From Variovorax ginsengisoli (GTDB lineage: Bacteria > Pseudomonadota > Gammaproteobacteria > Burkholderiales > Burkholderiaceae_C): 64,000 nucleotides of DNA. This document shows, one piece after another, positions 46,017 through 54,633 of the stretch; position 1 is the stretch's first letter; each line of letters starts with the position of its first letter. Under the pieces are notes generated by a model. It searched no databases. It was not told the origin of the DNA and saw nothing but the letters and a program-made list of their open reading frames with translations. The position numbers and the translations under genes were made by a program. The DNA lies in assembly GCF_006438845.1 (NCBI RefSeq), contig NZ_RCZJ01000003.1:464353-528352 (forward strand). The letters are read 5' to 3'.

Positions 46017-46796
46017 ATGGACCTCGGAATCTCGGCGCGCAGCGCCCTCGTGTGCGGCGCCAGCAAGGGCCTCGGCCTGGCGTGCGCGCAATCGCTGGCG
46101 CGCGAAGGCGTGGCCGTGACGATGGTGGCGCGCGGCGCCGAAGCGCTGGAAGCGGCTGCGGCCGCGATCCGCGAAGCCACCGGCGTAACGGTCACCACCG
46201 TCGCCGCCGACATCACCACGTCCGAAGGCCGCACGGCCGCGCTGGCCGCCTGCCCGGCGCCGGACATCCTGGTGACCAACGCCGGTGGCCCCAAGCCGGG
46301 CGACTTCCGCGACTGGGACCGCGACGTGTGGATCGCCGCGCTCGACGCCAACATGCTCACGCCCATCGAGCTGATCCGCGCCACCGTCGACGGCATGATC
46401 GCGCGCCGCTTCGGCCGCATCGTCAACATCACCTCGGGCGCGGTGAAGGCGCCCATCGACATACTCGGGCTGTCCAACGGCGCGCGCTCCGGGTTGACCG
46501 GCTTCGTGGCCGGCGTCGCGCGCAAGACGGTGGCGCACAACGTGACGATCAACAACCTGCTGCCCGGCCCTTTCGAGACTGACCGCCTGCGAGACACGGC
46601 GCGGCAATGGTCCAAGCAGACCGGCAAGAGCGAAGAGACGGTGCTGGCCGAGCGCCGCGCCGCCAATCCGTCGGGCCGCTTCGGCACGCCGGCGGAGTTC
46701 GGCGACGCCTGCGCCTACCTGTGCAGCGCACAGGCCGGCTTCATCACCGGCCAGAACCTGCTGATGGACGGCGGCAACTACCCGGGAACCTTCTGA
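46017..46796 (+). CDS. SDR family protein lacking the catalytic Tyr and Lys
   Basis: 259 residues. The Rossmann motif is intact (CGASKGLG, 13-20; NAGG near 88-91) and Ser140 is present (NITS). Where YxxxK is expected, 13 residues after the Ser, the chain reads SNGAR (153-157), so Tyr is replaced by Ser and Lys by Arg. The C-terminal end GFITGQNLLMDGGNYPGTF is normal. Normal hydride transfer through Tyr is unlikely. It may use another chemistry or bind a ligand. It starts two bases after the monooxygenase stop and overlaps the hydantoinase start. Confidence 0.87.
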   Translation: MDLGISARSALVCGASKGLGLACAQSLAREGVAVTMVARGAEALEAAAAAIREATGVTVTTVAADITTSEGRTAALAACPAPDILVTNAGGPKPGDFRDWDRDVWIAALDANMLTPIELIRATVDGMIARRFGRIVNITSGAVKAPIDILGLSNGARSGLTGFVAGVARKTVAHNVTINNLLPGPFETDRLRDTARQWSKQTGKSEETVLAERRAANPSGRFGTPAEFGDACAYLCSAQAGFITGQNLLMDGGNYPGTF

Positions 46797-48265
46797 TGAG
46801 CGACCACGCCTACGACCTGACCGTGCGCAACGGGCGCATCTCCACCGACACCGCAACCTTCGAGGCCGACATCGGCATCAAGGACGGCGTGATCGTCGCC
46901 ATCGAGAAGAACCTCGCGCCTGGCCGCGAAGACATCGACGCTGCCGGCCGCTGGGTGCTGCCGGGTGGCGTCGACAGCCATGTGCATGTCGAGCAGCTCT
47001 CGGGCATGGGCGTGATGTGCGCCGACGACTTTCATTCGGCCACCGTGTCGGCGGTGTTCGGTGGCACCACGACGATCATCCCGTTCGCGGCGCAGCACCG
47101 CGGCATGAGCATCCCGGCGGTGATCGCCGACTACGCGGCGCTCGCGCGCGAGAAGGCGGTGATCGACTACGGCTTCCACCTGATCCTCGCCAACCCGGAC
47201 GAGACCGCGCTGACGGTCGACCTGCCCGAGGCGATCCGCAACGGCATCACCTCGCTCAAGGTCTACATGACCTACGACAAGCTCAAGCTCGACGACTACC
47301 AGCTGCTCGACGTGCTGGCGCTGGCCGACCGCGAAGGCGCGCTGGTGATGCTGCACGCCGAGAACCACGACATGATCCGCTGGCTCGCACAGCGCCTGCT
47401 CGAACGCGGGCTCAAGGCGCCCAAGTTCCACGGCGTGGCACACGACCCGCTGGCCGAGACCGAGGCCACCTTCCGCGCGGTGTCGCTGTCACGCCTGCTC
47501 GATGTGCCGGTGTTGATCGTGCACGTGGCCGGCGAGGAAACGGTAAAGGTGCTGCGCGATGCGCGCGCCCTGGGCGCCCAGGTGCATGCCGAAAGTTGCC
47601 CGCAGTATCTGTTCCTCACGGCCGAAGACCTCGACCAGCCGGGCCTGGAAGGCGCCAAGTTCTGCTGCAGCCCGCCGCCGCGCGACGGCGCCTCGCAGGA
47701 GGCCGTGTGGGAAGGCCTGAAAGACGGCACGCTGGGCGTGTTCTCGTCCGACCATGCGCCCTACCGCTTCGATGAAACCGGCAAGCTGCCCAAGGGCGAA
47801 GAGACCGGGTTCAAGGACATGGCCAACGGCGTGCCGGGCATCGAACTGCGCCTGCCGCTGCTGTTCTCCGAAGGCGTGATGGCGGGCCGGATCACCATCG
47901 AACAGTTCGTCGCGCTGACATCGACCAACCATGCGCGCATGTACGGCATGGCGCCTCAGAAGGGAACGATCGCGATCGGTTCCGATGCCGACCTCGCGCT
48001 GTGGAACCCGGAGCGCGAGACGACCGTCACCTGGTCGATGCTGCACGACAACGTCGGCTACACGCCCTACGAGGGCCGCACGCTGCGTGGTTGGCCCGAG
48101 GTGGTGTTGAGCCGCGGCCGCGTGGTGGTCAAGGACAACACCCTGAACGCCGAACGCGGTTCGGGCCGCTATGTCGCACGCGGCAAGCCCGAACCGATGC
48201 AACGCGCTGCCGCCAGGCAAAGCCGCGGCGCGCTCTCCGCATGGACGAAAGGAATGAAGGCATGA
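46796..48265 (+). CDS. hydA: D-hydantoinase/dihydropyrimidinase
   Basis: 489 residues. It opens cyclic ureides (5-substituted hydantoins, dihydropyrimidines) to N-carbamoyl amino acids. All ligands of the binuclear zinc site are visible: His62 and His64 (DSHVHVE), carboxylated Lys155 (SLKVYMTYD), His187 (LHAENHD), His243 (VHVAGEE) and Asp319 (SSDHAPY). The length is normal. Its ATG overlaps the SDR stop (TGATG), and the carbamoylase gene overlaps its end. A hydantoin racemase-like gene lies in the divergent operon. Confidence 0.94.
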   Translation: MSDHAYDLTVRNGRISTDTATFEADIGIKDGVIVAIEKNLAPGREDIDAAGRWVLPGGVDSHVHVEQLSGMGVMCADDFHSATVSAVFGGTTTIIPFAAQHRGMSIPAVIADYAALAREKAVIDYGFHLILANPDETALTVDLPEAIRNGITSLKVYMTYDKLKLDDYQLLDVLALADREGALVMLHAENHDMIRWLAQRLLERGLKAPKFHGVAHDPLAETEATFRAVSLSRLLDVPVLIVHVAGEETVKVLRDARALGAQVHAESCPQYLFLTAEDLDQPGLEGAKFCCSPPPRDGASQEAVWEGLKDGTLGVFSSDHAPYRFDETGKLPKGEETGFKDMANGVPGIELRLPLLFSEGVMAGRITIEQFVALTSTNHARMYGMAPQKGTIAIGSDADLALWNPERETTVTWSMLHDNVGYTPYEGRTLRGWPEVVLSRGRVVVKDNTLNAERGSGRYVARGKPEPMQRAAARQSRGALSAWTKGMKA

Positions 48266-49209
48266 GCAAGGAACGCTTCGGACTTGCCGTGGCCCAGATG
48301 GGCCCGATCCACCTGAACGACAGCCGCGAATCGACGGTCGCGCGCCTGATGGAGATGATGCGCGAGGCGGCCGGCCGCGGCGCGAAGCTGGTGGTGTTCC
48401 CCGAACTCGCGCTCACGACCTTCTTCCCGCGCTACTGGATGAGCGAGGAAGACGCCGAGGCCCGCTTCTTCGAGCCTTCGATGCCGAGCCCCGCGACGCA
48501 GCCGCTGTTCGACCTGGCGCTGTCGCTGGGCATCGGCTTCTACCTGGGCTATGCCGAGCGCACCGAAAACGGCCGGCACTTCAACACGTCGATCCTGGTC
48601 GACGAGCACGCCAAGATCGTCGGGCGCTACCGCAAGATCCACCTGCCCGGCCATTCGGACCACAAGCCCGAGGCGCCCTTCCAACACCTGGAGAAGAAGT
48701 TCTTCGAGGTCGGCAACGAGGGCTTCGGCGTGTGGCCGATGCTGGGCACCACCATCGGCCAGTGCATCTGCAACGACCGCCGCTGGCCCGAGACCTTTCG
48801 CGTGATGAGCCTGCAGAGCGCGCAGATGGTGGTGCTGGGCTACAACACGCCGTCGTGGAACATCCACTGGAAAGAGCCTGCGCACCTGCGCATGTTCCAT
48901 CACCTGCTCTCGCTGCAGGCCAACGCGTACCAGAACGCGCTGTGGATCGGCGCGGCCGCCAAGTGCGGCGCCGAAGACGGCTTCCACATGATCGGCGGCT
49001 CGGCCATCGTGGCGCCGAGCGGGGAGATCGTGGCGCAATCGCAGAGCGAGGAAGACGAGGTGATCTTCGTGTCATGCGACATGGCACTGGGCGACAACTT
49101 CCGGCAGCACATCTTCAACTTCGCGAAGCACCGGCGGCCGGAACACTACGGGTTGATCACGGAGCGCACCGGGGCTGGGGAGCCTTTGGTTCGTGGGACG
49201 ACGAGCTGA
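48262..49209 (+). CDS. hyuC: N-carbamoyl-D-amino acid hydrolase (nitrilase superfamily)
   Basis: 315 residues. The catalytic triad is Glu48 (VFPELALTTFF), Lys125 (YRKIHLPGH) and Cys170 (CICNDRRWPE). Sequence blocks such as FNTSILVDEHAKIVG, PFQHLEK, GYNTPS, FHHLLSLQANAYQN and HIFNFAKHRRPEHYGLI match D-carbamoylases (Agrobacterium type) and not beta-ureidopropionases. It releases D-amino acid, CO2 and ammonia from the hydantoinase product. It is the last gene of the 11-gene operon. Its ATG overlaps the hydantoinase stop. Confidence 0.93.
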   Translation: MSKERFGLAVAQMGPIHLNDSRESTVARLMEMMREAAGRGAKLVVFPELALTTFFPRYWMSEEDAEARFFEPSMPSPATQPLFDLALSLGIGFYLGYAERTENGRHFNTSILVDEHAKIVGRYRKIHLPGHSDHKPEAPFQHLEKKFFEVGNEGFGVWPMLGTTIGQCICNDRRWPETFRVMSLQSAQMVVLGYNTPSWNIHWKEPAHLRMFHHLLSLQANAYQNALWIGAAAKCGAEDGFHMIGGSAIVAPSGEIVAQSQSEEDEVIFVSCDMALGDNFRQHIFNFAKHRRPEHYGLITERTGAGEPLVRGTTS

Positions 49210-49243
49210 CCGTTTGCTGCTGATGAAGGGTTGAGTGCGGCGG

Positions 49244-49292
49244 CGTCGGTGGGCGGTATGCCTGCGGGCGGCAGGCATACCGCCCGCCGACG
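49244..49292. repeat. Long hairpin after the hydantoinase-carbamoylase operon
   Basis: Arms at 49244-49265 and 49271-49292 pair over 22 positions with one G-T wobble around loop GGGCG. The core arms are GGGCGGTATGCCTGC and its complement. No T-tract follows, so it may protect the operon mRNA or act as a weak terminator. Confidence 0.7.
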
Positions 49293-49321
49293 TGGACGCA
49301 ATCGTTGGGCATCCTTCTTTT

Positions 49322-49342
49322 CCCTCTCCCTACGGGAGAGGG
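49322..49342. repeat. Short GC hairpin
   Basis: Perfect stem CCCTCTCCC/GGGAGAGGG with loop TAC. The sequence is of the kind dispersed between genes in Comamonadaceae. On the minus strand an A/G-rich side lacks a T run, and on the plus strand AGTAACT follows, so it is not a classical terminator. Confidence 0.55.
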
Positions 49343-49644
49343 AGTAACTCCAATGCAACCCAGAGCCCGGCGGGCGGTGCGGGCCGGGCGAGCCCTCTGC
49401 GCCGCCGAGGAGCGCAGCGCCATCGGCTGCGCGCACAGCGCGCTTCAACCACTGACTCGTCGCAGCTGTCTGAGCGCAGAGAACGAAGTGAACGCAGCGA
49501 GTTCTGCGACGCAGCCGGTGGCGCGAGCACCGCAGGGGAGCCGCGAAGCGGCCGGCGCAGTGGGATCGTCCGGCCCGTGCCGTCTGCCGGGCGGTCGACC
49601 CAAAGCCAACGTCCCACGGGCAACGACCAGCCCTAAAGGCCAAC
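49343..49644. other. Non-coding GC-rich stretch with dyads
   Basis: No convincing gene is present in this roughly 300-base stretch. It contains overlapping dyads (CGTCGCAG at 49458 with CTGCGACG at 49504; CGCAGAgAAC with GTTCTGCG) and many short GC-rich inverted motifs. It may be a decayed or dispersed intergenic repeat. It marks the right edge of the catabolic block. Confidence 0.4.
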
Positions 49645-50421
49645 CTAAACCAAGGTCAGTAAAGCCTCACCAATTCCGTCGAACGCCGCATGCACCTCGG
49701 CCGGCCCTTCGAGCCAGACCATGCCGCACCACGACCCCGTGGTGAGCACGCTGCCAGCAGCCAGCCGATCGTGCCGCGCCACCGCGTGCTGCAGCCACTG
49801 CAGCGCCATCCACATCGGATCGCCGCACGGGTGCGCGCCCTGGTAACGGCCCACTTCCTTGCCATCGATGCGCAGCGTCGCGACCTGCCCGGCCCAGTCG
49901 ACCGGCCGGATCGGCACCCATTCGCCCAGCACCAGCGCACCGTTGGACTGCACGTCGACCAGCCGCAAGATTGCTGGTGCCTGCGCCTCGCCCTTCCAGC
50001 GGAAGTCCACGAGCTCGATCGACACGGTCATGGCGTCGAACAGCGCTGCCGGCTCGTGCACCGCCCGCGCGGCCAGGTCGACCGCCGTCACGTCACGCGC
50101 CAGCCGGAAAGCGACCTCGATCTCGATGCCGAGCTTGTGGAAATCCTTGACGTCGAAGCGGCCGGGCGATGGGCGCACCCACGCCGCCGGAAGCTGCGCG
50201 AAGGTGGCGACGGAGGACGTCGTCGGCCCGCCGCCCTTCCACGTTCCAGCAGCGTCAGGGTCGACCGCCCAGCCGAGCTCGGCGCCGATGCGCTCCTGCA
50301 GCGCATACGCGTCGTCGGGCGACAGCGGCGTGTCTTTCCAGGGGGTTTCGTCGGCGGCGATGCCGCTGCGGCGCGCCGCGATCAGGGCGGCGGCGATGTC
50401 GTTGAGAGTGTCGTTTTGCAC
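49645..50421 (-). CDS. 2-oxo-hydratase / FAH-superfamily protein
   Basis: 258 residues from GTG 50421. It resembles 2-keto-4-pentenoate hydratase/oxalocrotonate decarboxylase and fumarylacetoacetate hydrolase-like proteins: SPDDAYALQERIGAELG, the metal-site Glu residues in GIEIEVAFRLARD, SIELVDFRW and the GSVLTTGSWCGM end region. It would hydrate or cleave a 2-oxo acid. It faces the island operon and is divergent from efp, so it is unclear whether it belongs to the island or to the ancestral neighbourhood. Confidence 0.82.
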   Translation of the reverse strand: MQNDTLNDIAAALIAARRSGIAADETPWKDTPLSPDDAYALQERIGAELGWAVDPDAAGTWKGGGPTTSSVATFAQLPAAWVRPSPGRFDVKDFHKLGIEIEVAFRLARDVTAVDLAARAVHEPAALFDAMTVSIELVDFRWKGEAQAPAILRLVDVQSNGALVLGEWVPIRPVDWAGQVATLRIDGKEVGRYQGAHPCGDPMWMALQWLQHAVARHDRLAAGSVLTTGSWCGMVWLEGPAEVHAAFDGIGEALLTLV

Positions 50422-50583
50422 CGCCCGAGTCTGCCCGAAATGCCTGCCGTCCGTGAAAGCCGCTAAAATCAGTGGCTCTCCAAAATTGCCGCCGCTGTCC
50501 ATCTGCGAATCTTCCGGTCCGCAGACCTGCAATAGCCTCGACGGCCTGCCGCAAAACCCGCGGCCAACCAGCCAGACAACGTT

Positions 50584-51138
50584 ATGAAAATCGCTCAAGA
50601 AATCCGCGCCGGCAACGTGATCATGCACGGCAAGGACCCGATGGTCGTCCTCAAGACCGAATACAGCCGCGGCGGCCGCAACTCCGCCACCGTGCGCATG
50701 AAGCTCAAGAGCCTCGTCGCCAACTTCAACACCGAACAGGTGTTCAAGGCCGACGACAAGATCGACCAGATCGTGCTCGAGAAGAAAGAGTGCACCTACT
50801 CTTACTTCGCCGACCCGCTCTACGTCTGCATGGACACCGAGTTCAATCAGTACGAAGTCGAAGCCGAGAACATGGGCGACGCGCTCAACTACCTCGAAGA
50901 CGGCATGTCGCTCGAAGTCGTGTTCTACGACGAGAAGGCCATCTCGGTCGAACTGCCGACCAGCGTCGAGCGCGAAATCACCTGGACCGAACCCGCCGTC
51001 AAGGGCGATACCTCGGGCAAGGTGCTCAAGCCCGCCAAGATCTCTACCGGCTTCGAAGTGCCTGTGCCGCTGTTCGTGGCGCAAGGCGACAAGATCGAAA
51101 TCGATACGCGCACCGGTGAATACCGCAAGCGCGTCTGA
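50584..51138 (+). CDS. efp: Elongation factor P
   Basis: 184 residues. Three OB-like domains. Residue 32 is Arg in [11 protein letters not shown], the type that EarP rhamnosylates, and not the Lys type modified by EpmA. It rescues ribosomes stalled at polyproline. This fits well with the Pro-rich TonB in the same window. A possible -10 (TAAAAT, 50464-50469) lies upstream in the 162-base gap to the hydratase gene. A strong terminator follows. Its modifying enzyme EarP is at 31371. Confidence 0.97.
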   Translation: MKIAQEIRAGNVIMHGKDPMVVLKTEYSRGGRNSATVRMKLKSLVANFNTEQVFKADDKIDQIVLEKKECTYSYFADPLYVCMDTEFNQYEVEAENMGDALNYLEDGMSLEVVFYDEKAISVELPTSVEREITWTEPAVKGDTSGKVLKPAKISTGFEVPVPLFVAQGDKIEIDTRTGEYRKRV

Positions 51139-51155
51139 GCGATTCGCACACCATC

Positions 51156-51180
51156 AAGGCTCCTGACGGGAGCCTTTTTT
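51156..51180 (+). terminator. Terminator after efp
   Basis: Stem AAGGCTCC/GGAGCCTT, five-base loop, six T. Confidence 0.9.
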
Positions 51181-51226
51181 CATGGCGCCGCACCGATCGC
51201 GGCCTCAAGATTGCCCGGAACACTGC

Positions 51227-52093
51227 ATGAACAGCAAGACACACGATCTCCACGACAAGCGGCTGGCCGACGCATGGGCCACGCTGCAAGCCCATTCGGA
51301 CAAAGGCCTGCCGCTCGACCGCGACCCGTCGCGGCTGGCTTTCGCCGACCCCGAGTTTCTGCTGCGCCGCGAAACCCGCGGTCTGCGCATGCAGCTGGAG
51401 CTGATGAAGCCCGACCTGCAGATGCGCGAGCACGGCATCGAGAACACCGTGGTGGTGTTCGGGAGCGCGCGTTTCCGCAGCGAGGAAGAGTCCGCCACCC
51501 TCATCGCCCAGGCCGACGCGGCCGGCGATGCCAAGGCGGCAGCGCGCTGGCGCAAGCTGGCGCGCAATGCGCACTTCTACGAAGAGGCCCGGGCCTTCGG
51601 CAAGCTGGTGGCGGAGTACAGCGACGGCAAGGACCCCGAAGACAAGCTTTTCATCTGCACCGGCGGTGGGCCCGGGATCATGCAGGCGGCCAATCGCGGT
51701 TCGCACGAAGGCGGCGGCCTCAACATCGGCCTGGCGATCGCGCTGCCGATGGAAGAAGAAGCCAACCCGTATGTCACGCCGGCGCTGAGCTTCAAGTTTC
51801 ACTACTTCGCCATCCGCAAAATGCATTTCATGATGCGTGCGAAGGCGTTGGTGGCCTTCCCTGGCGGCTTCGGCACGCTCGACGAGCTGTTCGAAGTGGT
51901 TACGCTGGTGCAGACCCGCAAATCCAAGCAGGTGCCGATCGTGCTGTTCGGCTCGGCCTACTGGAAGCGGTTGATCGACTTCGACTTCCTGGTCGAGGAA
52001 GGTGTGATTTCCCCCGAGGACATCGACATGTTCCAGTACGTCGACACGCCCGAGGACGCCTGGAAGGCGATCAAGCGCTTCTACGAACTTTGA
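51227..52093 (+). CDS. LOG family (TIGR00730-like) Rossmann protein
   Basis: 288 residues. Cytokinin riboside 5'-monophosphate phosphoribohydrolase-like fold: VVVFGSARF, CTGGGPGIMQAANRG and the hallmark PGGFGTLDELFE. Proteins of this group cleave nucleoside monophosphates to base and ribose phosphate (LOG, PpnN). This member has a longer N-terminal part (about 70 residues) and could have a different nucleotide. Its last 23 bases overlap the convergent transporter gene. Confidence 0.9.
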   Translation: MNSKTHDLHDKRLADAWATLQAHSDKGLPLDRDPSRLAFADPEFLLRRETRGLRMQLELMKPDLQMREHGIENTVVVFGSARFRSEEESATLIAQADAAGDAKAAARWRKLARNAHFYEEARAFGKLVAEYSDGKDPEDKLFICTGGGPGIMQAANRGSHEGGGLNIGLAIALPMEEEANPYVTPALSFKFHYFAIRKMHFMMRAKALVAFPGGFGTLDELFEVVTLVQTRKSKQVPIVLFGSAYWKRLIDFDFLVEEGVISPEDIDMFQYVDTPEDAWKAIKRFYEL

Positions 52094-53246
52094 GGCTCCA
52101 CACGGCCTGACTGCCCAGCGCCACCACCCCGCCGACGATCCAGAACACGCCGGCGATGCCGATCACCGCGCCGGCGGCACCGAAGAGCATCGGCATCGCG
52201 ACGCTCGACGCATTGATGGTCATGAGCCGCAGGCCCAGTGCCTCGCCGTGCCGCGTGTGCGGCGTGATCTGGTGCAGCATGCTCATCACCATCGGCTGCA
52301 CCGCACCGAGCGCGAAGCCGAGCACCACCGAGCACAGACCCATGGTCCAGGCCGAGTCGAGCAGCGGGTAGATGCAAAAGACCGCTGCCGTGACGATGGT
52401 CGAACAGAGGATCACGCTGCGTTCCGACGCGCGAGCGGCAAGCAGCGGCAGTACCACGCGAATCGCCGCTGCAGCGATCGCAAAAGCGCCCAGGATGCTG
52501 CCGATGACCGAGGCGCCCAGGCCGCGCTCGTGGCCGAGGATGGGCAGCACGAAGGCATGCACATCCCAGCTCGACGACTGCAGCCAGTTCACGAACAGCA
52601 GGCGCCGGAACATCGGCTCGCGAAGCAGGTCCCAGGCACGCGTCGGCACTGCGCCTGGCACGGGCGGTGTGCGTTCGAGCTCGCGTGCGCCGCGCACCAG
52701 CAGCCAGCAGAGGACCGGCATCAGCGCCATGATCGCGAAGGTGATCCGGAAGGACAGCAGGTCGGCGGGCATGCGTCCTGCGTGGTCGATCAACAGGCCG
52801 GCCACGAACGGGCCGACGAAGTTGGCCGCTGCCGGCGCAATGGCGAGCCAGCTGAAGACGCGCTTGAGCTGCGTCGGGTTCTCCGCGGCGCGGCCCACGT
52901 GCCGCTGCAACGCGATCACCGTCGCGCCCGTCGCGCCGCCCGTGAGCAACGCGGCGAGGCACATGATTGGAAAGTACGGGAGCAGCACCACCAGCCCGGC
53001 GCCGAGCGACGCCGCAATCACCGAAAAGGCCATGGGCCGCCGCAGGCCATGGCGGTCGGCGAAGCGCCCCGCCGGCAAGGCGAGAAACACCTGCGTCAGT
53101 GCGAACAGCGCGATCAGCAAGCCCACCGCTGCCGCGCTGTAGCCTTGCTGAAGGGCCAACAAGGGCGTCGCGAGCCGCATGCCTGCCATCGTCGCGTGCA
53201 GGAACACCTGCGCCGCGATCAAGCGCAGCAGCTCGCGGCCGCTCAT
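52071..53246 (-). CDS. MFS transporter
   Basis: 391 residues with about 12 membrane helices. The loop 2-3 motif is LPAGRFADRHGLRRPMAFS, the standard MFS signature. The family is like drug or metabolite exporters, and no substrate can be assigned. It lies 13 bases after rmuC on the same strand and converges with the LOG gene, so it may be cotranscribed with rmuC. Confidence 0.9.
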   Translation of the reverse strand: MSGRELLRLIAAQVFLHATMAGMRLATPLLALQQGYSAAAVGLLIALFALTQVFLALPAGRFADRHGLRRPMAFSVIAASLGAGLVVLLPYFPIMCLAALLTGGATGATVIALQRHVGRAAENPTQLKRVFSWLAIAPAAANFVGPFVAGLLIDHAGRMPADLLSFRITFAIMALMPVLCWLLVRGARELERTPPVPGAVPTRAWDLLREPMFRRLLFVNWLQSSSWDVHAFVLPILGHERGLGASVIGSILGAFAIAAAAIRVVLPLLAARASERSVILCSTIVTAAVFCIYPLLDSAWTMGLCSVVLGFALGAVQPMVMSMLHQITPHTRHGEALGLRLMTINASSVAMPMLFGAAGAVIGIAGVFWIVGGVVALGSQAVWSLKVRRSA

Positions 53247-53259
53247 GGCCGAAGCCTCC

Positions 53260-54618
53260 TCATGCAGCCACGTCGTCGTCGGGATCGACGGCCGGCAACA
53301 GCGCCTGCGCCTGCGCGTCGGGCAGCGCCTCCACGCTCTTCAACGCGCGGCGCATCTGCTTCTGACGCGTGTCGGCCTTGTCGATGGTGTCCGACGCGCG
53401 GGCAACCTGCTCCTTGATGCGCTCGACCCATTCGCCGAAGCGGTTGAATTCGGTCTTGACCGCGCCCAGCACCTTCCAGACCTCCGACGCCTGCTGCTCC
53501 AGCGCCAGCGTACGGAAGCCCATGTGCAGGCTGTTGAGCATGGCCAGCAACGTGGTCGGACCGGCCAGCGTCACGCGGTGCTGGCGCTGCACTGCGTCCA
53601 TCAGGCCGGGGCGGCGCAGCACTTCGGCGTAGAGGCTCTCGACCGGTAGGAACAGGATCGCGAAGTCGGTGGTGTGCGGCGCAGCCAGGTAACTGTCGGC
53701 AATGGACTTCGCCTCGCTGCGAATGCGCGCTTCGAGTGCCTTACCGGCCACTTCGACCGCGAGCACGTCGGCGCGCTCGTGGGCGTCGATGAGGCGCTCG
53801 TAGTCGTCGCGCGGAAACTTCGCATCGATGGGAAGCCATACCGGCGCACCATCGGCGCTGCGACCAGGGAAACGCACCGCGAAGTCCACGCGCTGGCCGC
53901 TGCGCGGCTTGGTCTCGACCTGCTTGGCGTACTGTTCGGTCGTCAGCACCTGCTCGAGCAAGGCCTCGAGCTGCACCTCGCCGAAGATGCCGCGCGTCTT
54001 CACGTTGGTCAGCACGCGTTGCAGGCTGCCCACGCCGATGGCCAGCGTCTGCATTTCGCCCAAGCCCTTGTGCACCTGGTCGAGCCGGTCGGCCACCTGC
54101 TTGAAGCTCTCACCCAGCCGCGCCTCCAGCGTGCTCTGCAGCTTCTCGTCGACGGTCTTGCGCATCTCGTCGAGCTTGGCGGTGTTGGTCTGCTGCAGCT
54201 GCGCCAGCTGCGTTTCCATCGTCGCACGCACCTCGGCCAGGCGCCGCGCGTTCGATTCGCTCAGCCCCTGCAGTTGCGTGTTGAGGGTGTCTGCCAGCGT
54301 CTTCTGCATCAGCGTGAGCTGCTGCGCGAAGGCGTCGATCTGTGCGTTCTGGGTGCGCGTGGCTTCGGCCCCCTGCTGGATCAGCGCGGCCTGGAAGCTG
54401 GCGAAGTTCTGGCCGAGCTCCTGGCGCGTGCCGCGTGCGGAATCGGCCACCTCCTGCCGCAACGCACGTTCGCTGCGCCCGGTGCCGTCTGCGAGGGTGG
54501 CCAGCAGTTCGGCATGGCGGTCAGGGGCCGGCCGGCGCAGCAACAGAACGACGAGAAGAATGACAGTGAGGGCCGCGAGGGCCAGCAGGATCCAGAGTCC
54601 GATTTCGGCAGTCGACAC
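53260..54618 (-). CDS. rmuC: DNA recombination protein RmuC
   Basis: 452 residues. An N-terminal membrane anchor (about 5-27) is followed by a long coiled coil (about 40-200) and the RmuC domain (GEVQLEALLEQVLTTEQYAKQV, VDFAVRFPG, LPIDAKFPRDDYERL, FLPVESLYAEVLRRPGLMDAVQRQHRVTLAGPTTLLAML). It limits inversion at short inverted repeats and is related to nuclease folds. It forms a probable unit with the downstream MFS gene. Confidence 0.94.
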   Translation of the reverse strand: MSTAEIGLWILLALAALTVILLVVLLLRRPAPDRHAELLATLADGTGRSERALRQEVADSARGTRQELGQNFASFQAALIQQGAEATRTQNAQIDAFAQQLTLMQKTLADTLNTQLQGLSESNARRLAEVRATMETQLAQLQQTNTAKLDEMRKTVDEKLQSTLEARLGESFKQVADRLDQVHKGLGEMQTLAIGVGSLQRVLTNVKTRGIFGEVQLEALLEQVLTTEQYAKQVETKPRSGQRVDFAVRFPGRSADGAPVWLPIDAKFPRDDYERLIDAHERADVLAVEVAGKALEARIRSEAKSIADSYLAAPHTTDFAILFLPVESLYAEVLRRPGLMDAVQRQHRVTLAGPTTLLAMLNSLHMGFRTLALEQQASEVWKVLGAVKTEFNRFGEWVERIKEQVARASDTIDKADTRQKQMRRALKSVEALPDAQAQALLPAVDPDDDVAA

Positions 54619-54633
54619 GTGTGAGCAGTCCGT

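Noticed and set aside
32454-50583. Genomic island carried by a mobile element
   Set aside because: No integrase, transposase, tRNA attachment site or clear direct repeat is visible and composition is like the rest. The insertion idea therefore rests on the split earP-efp pair only.
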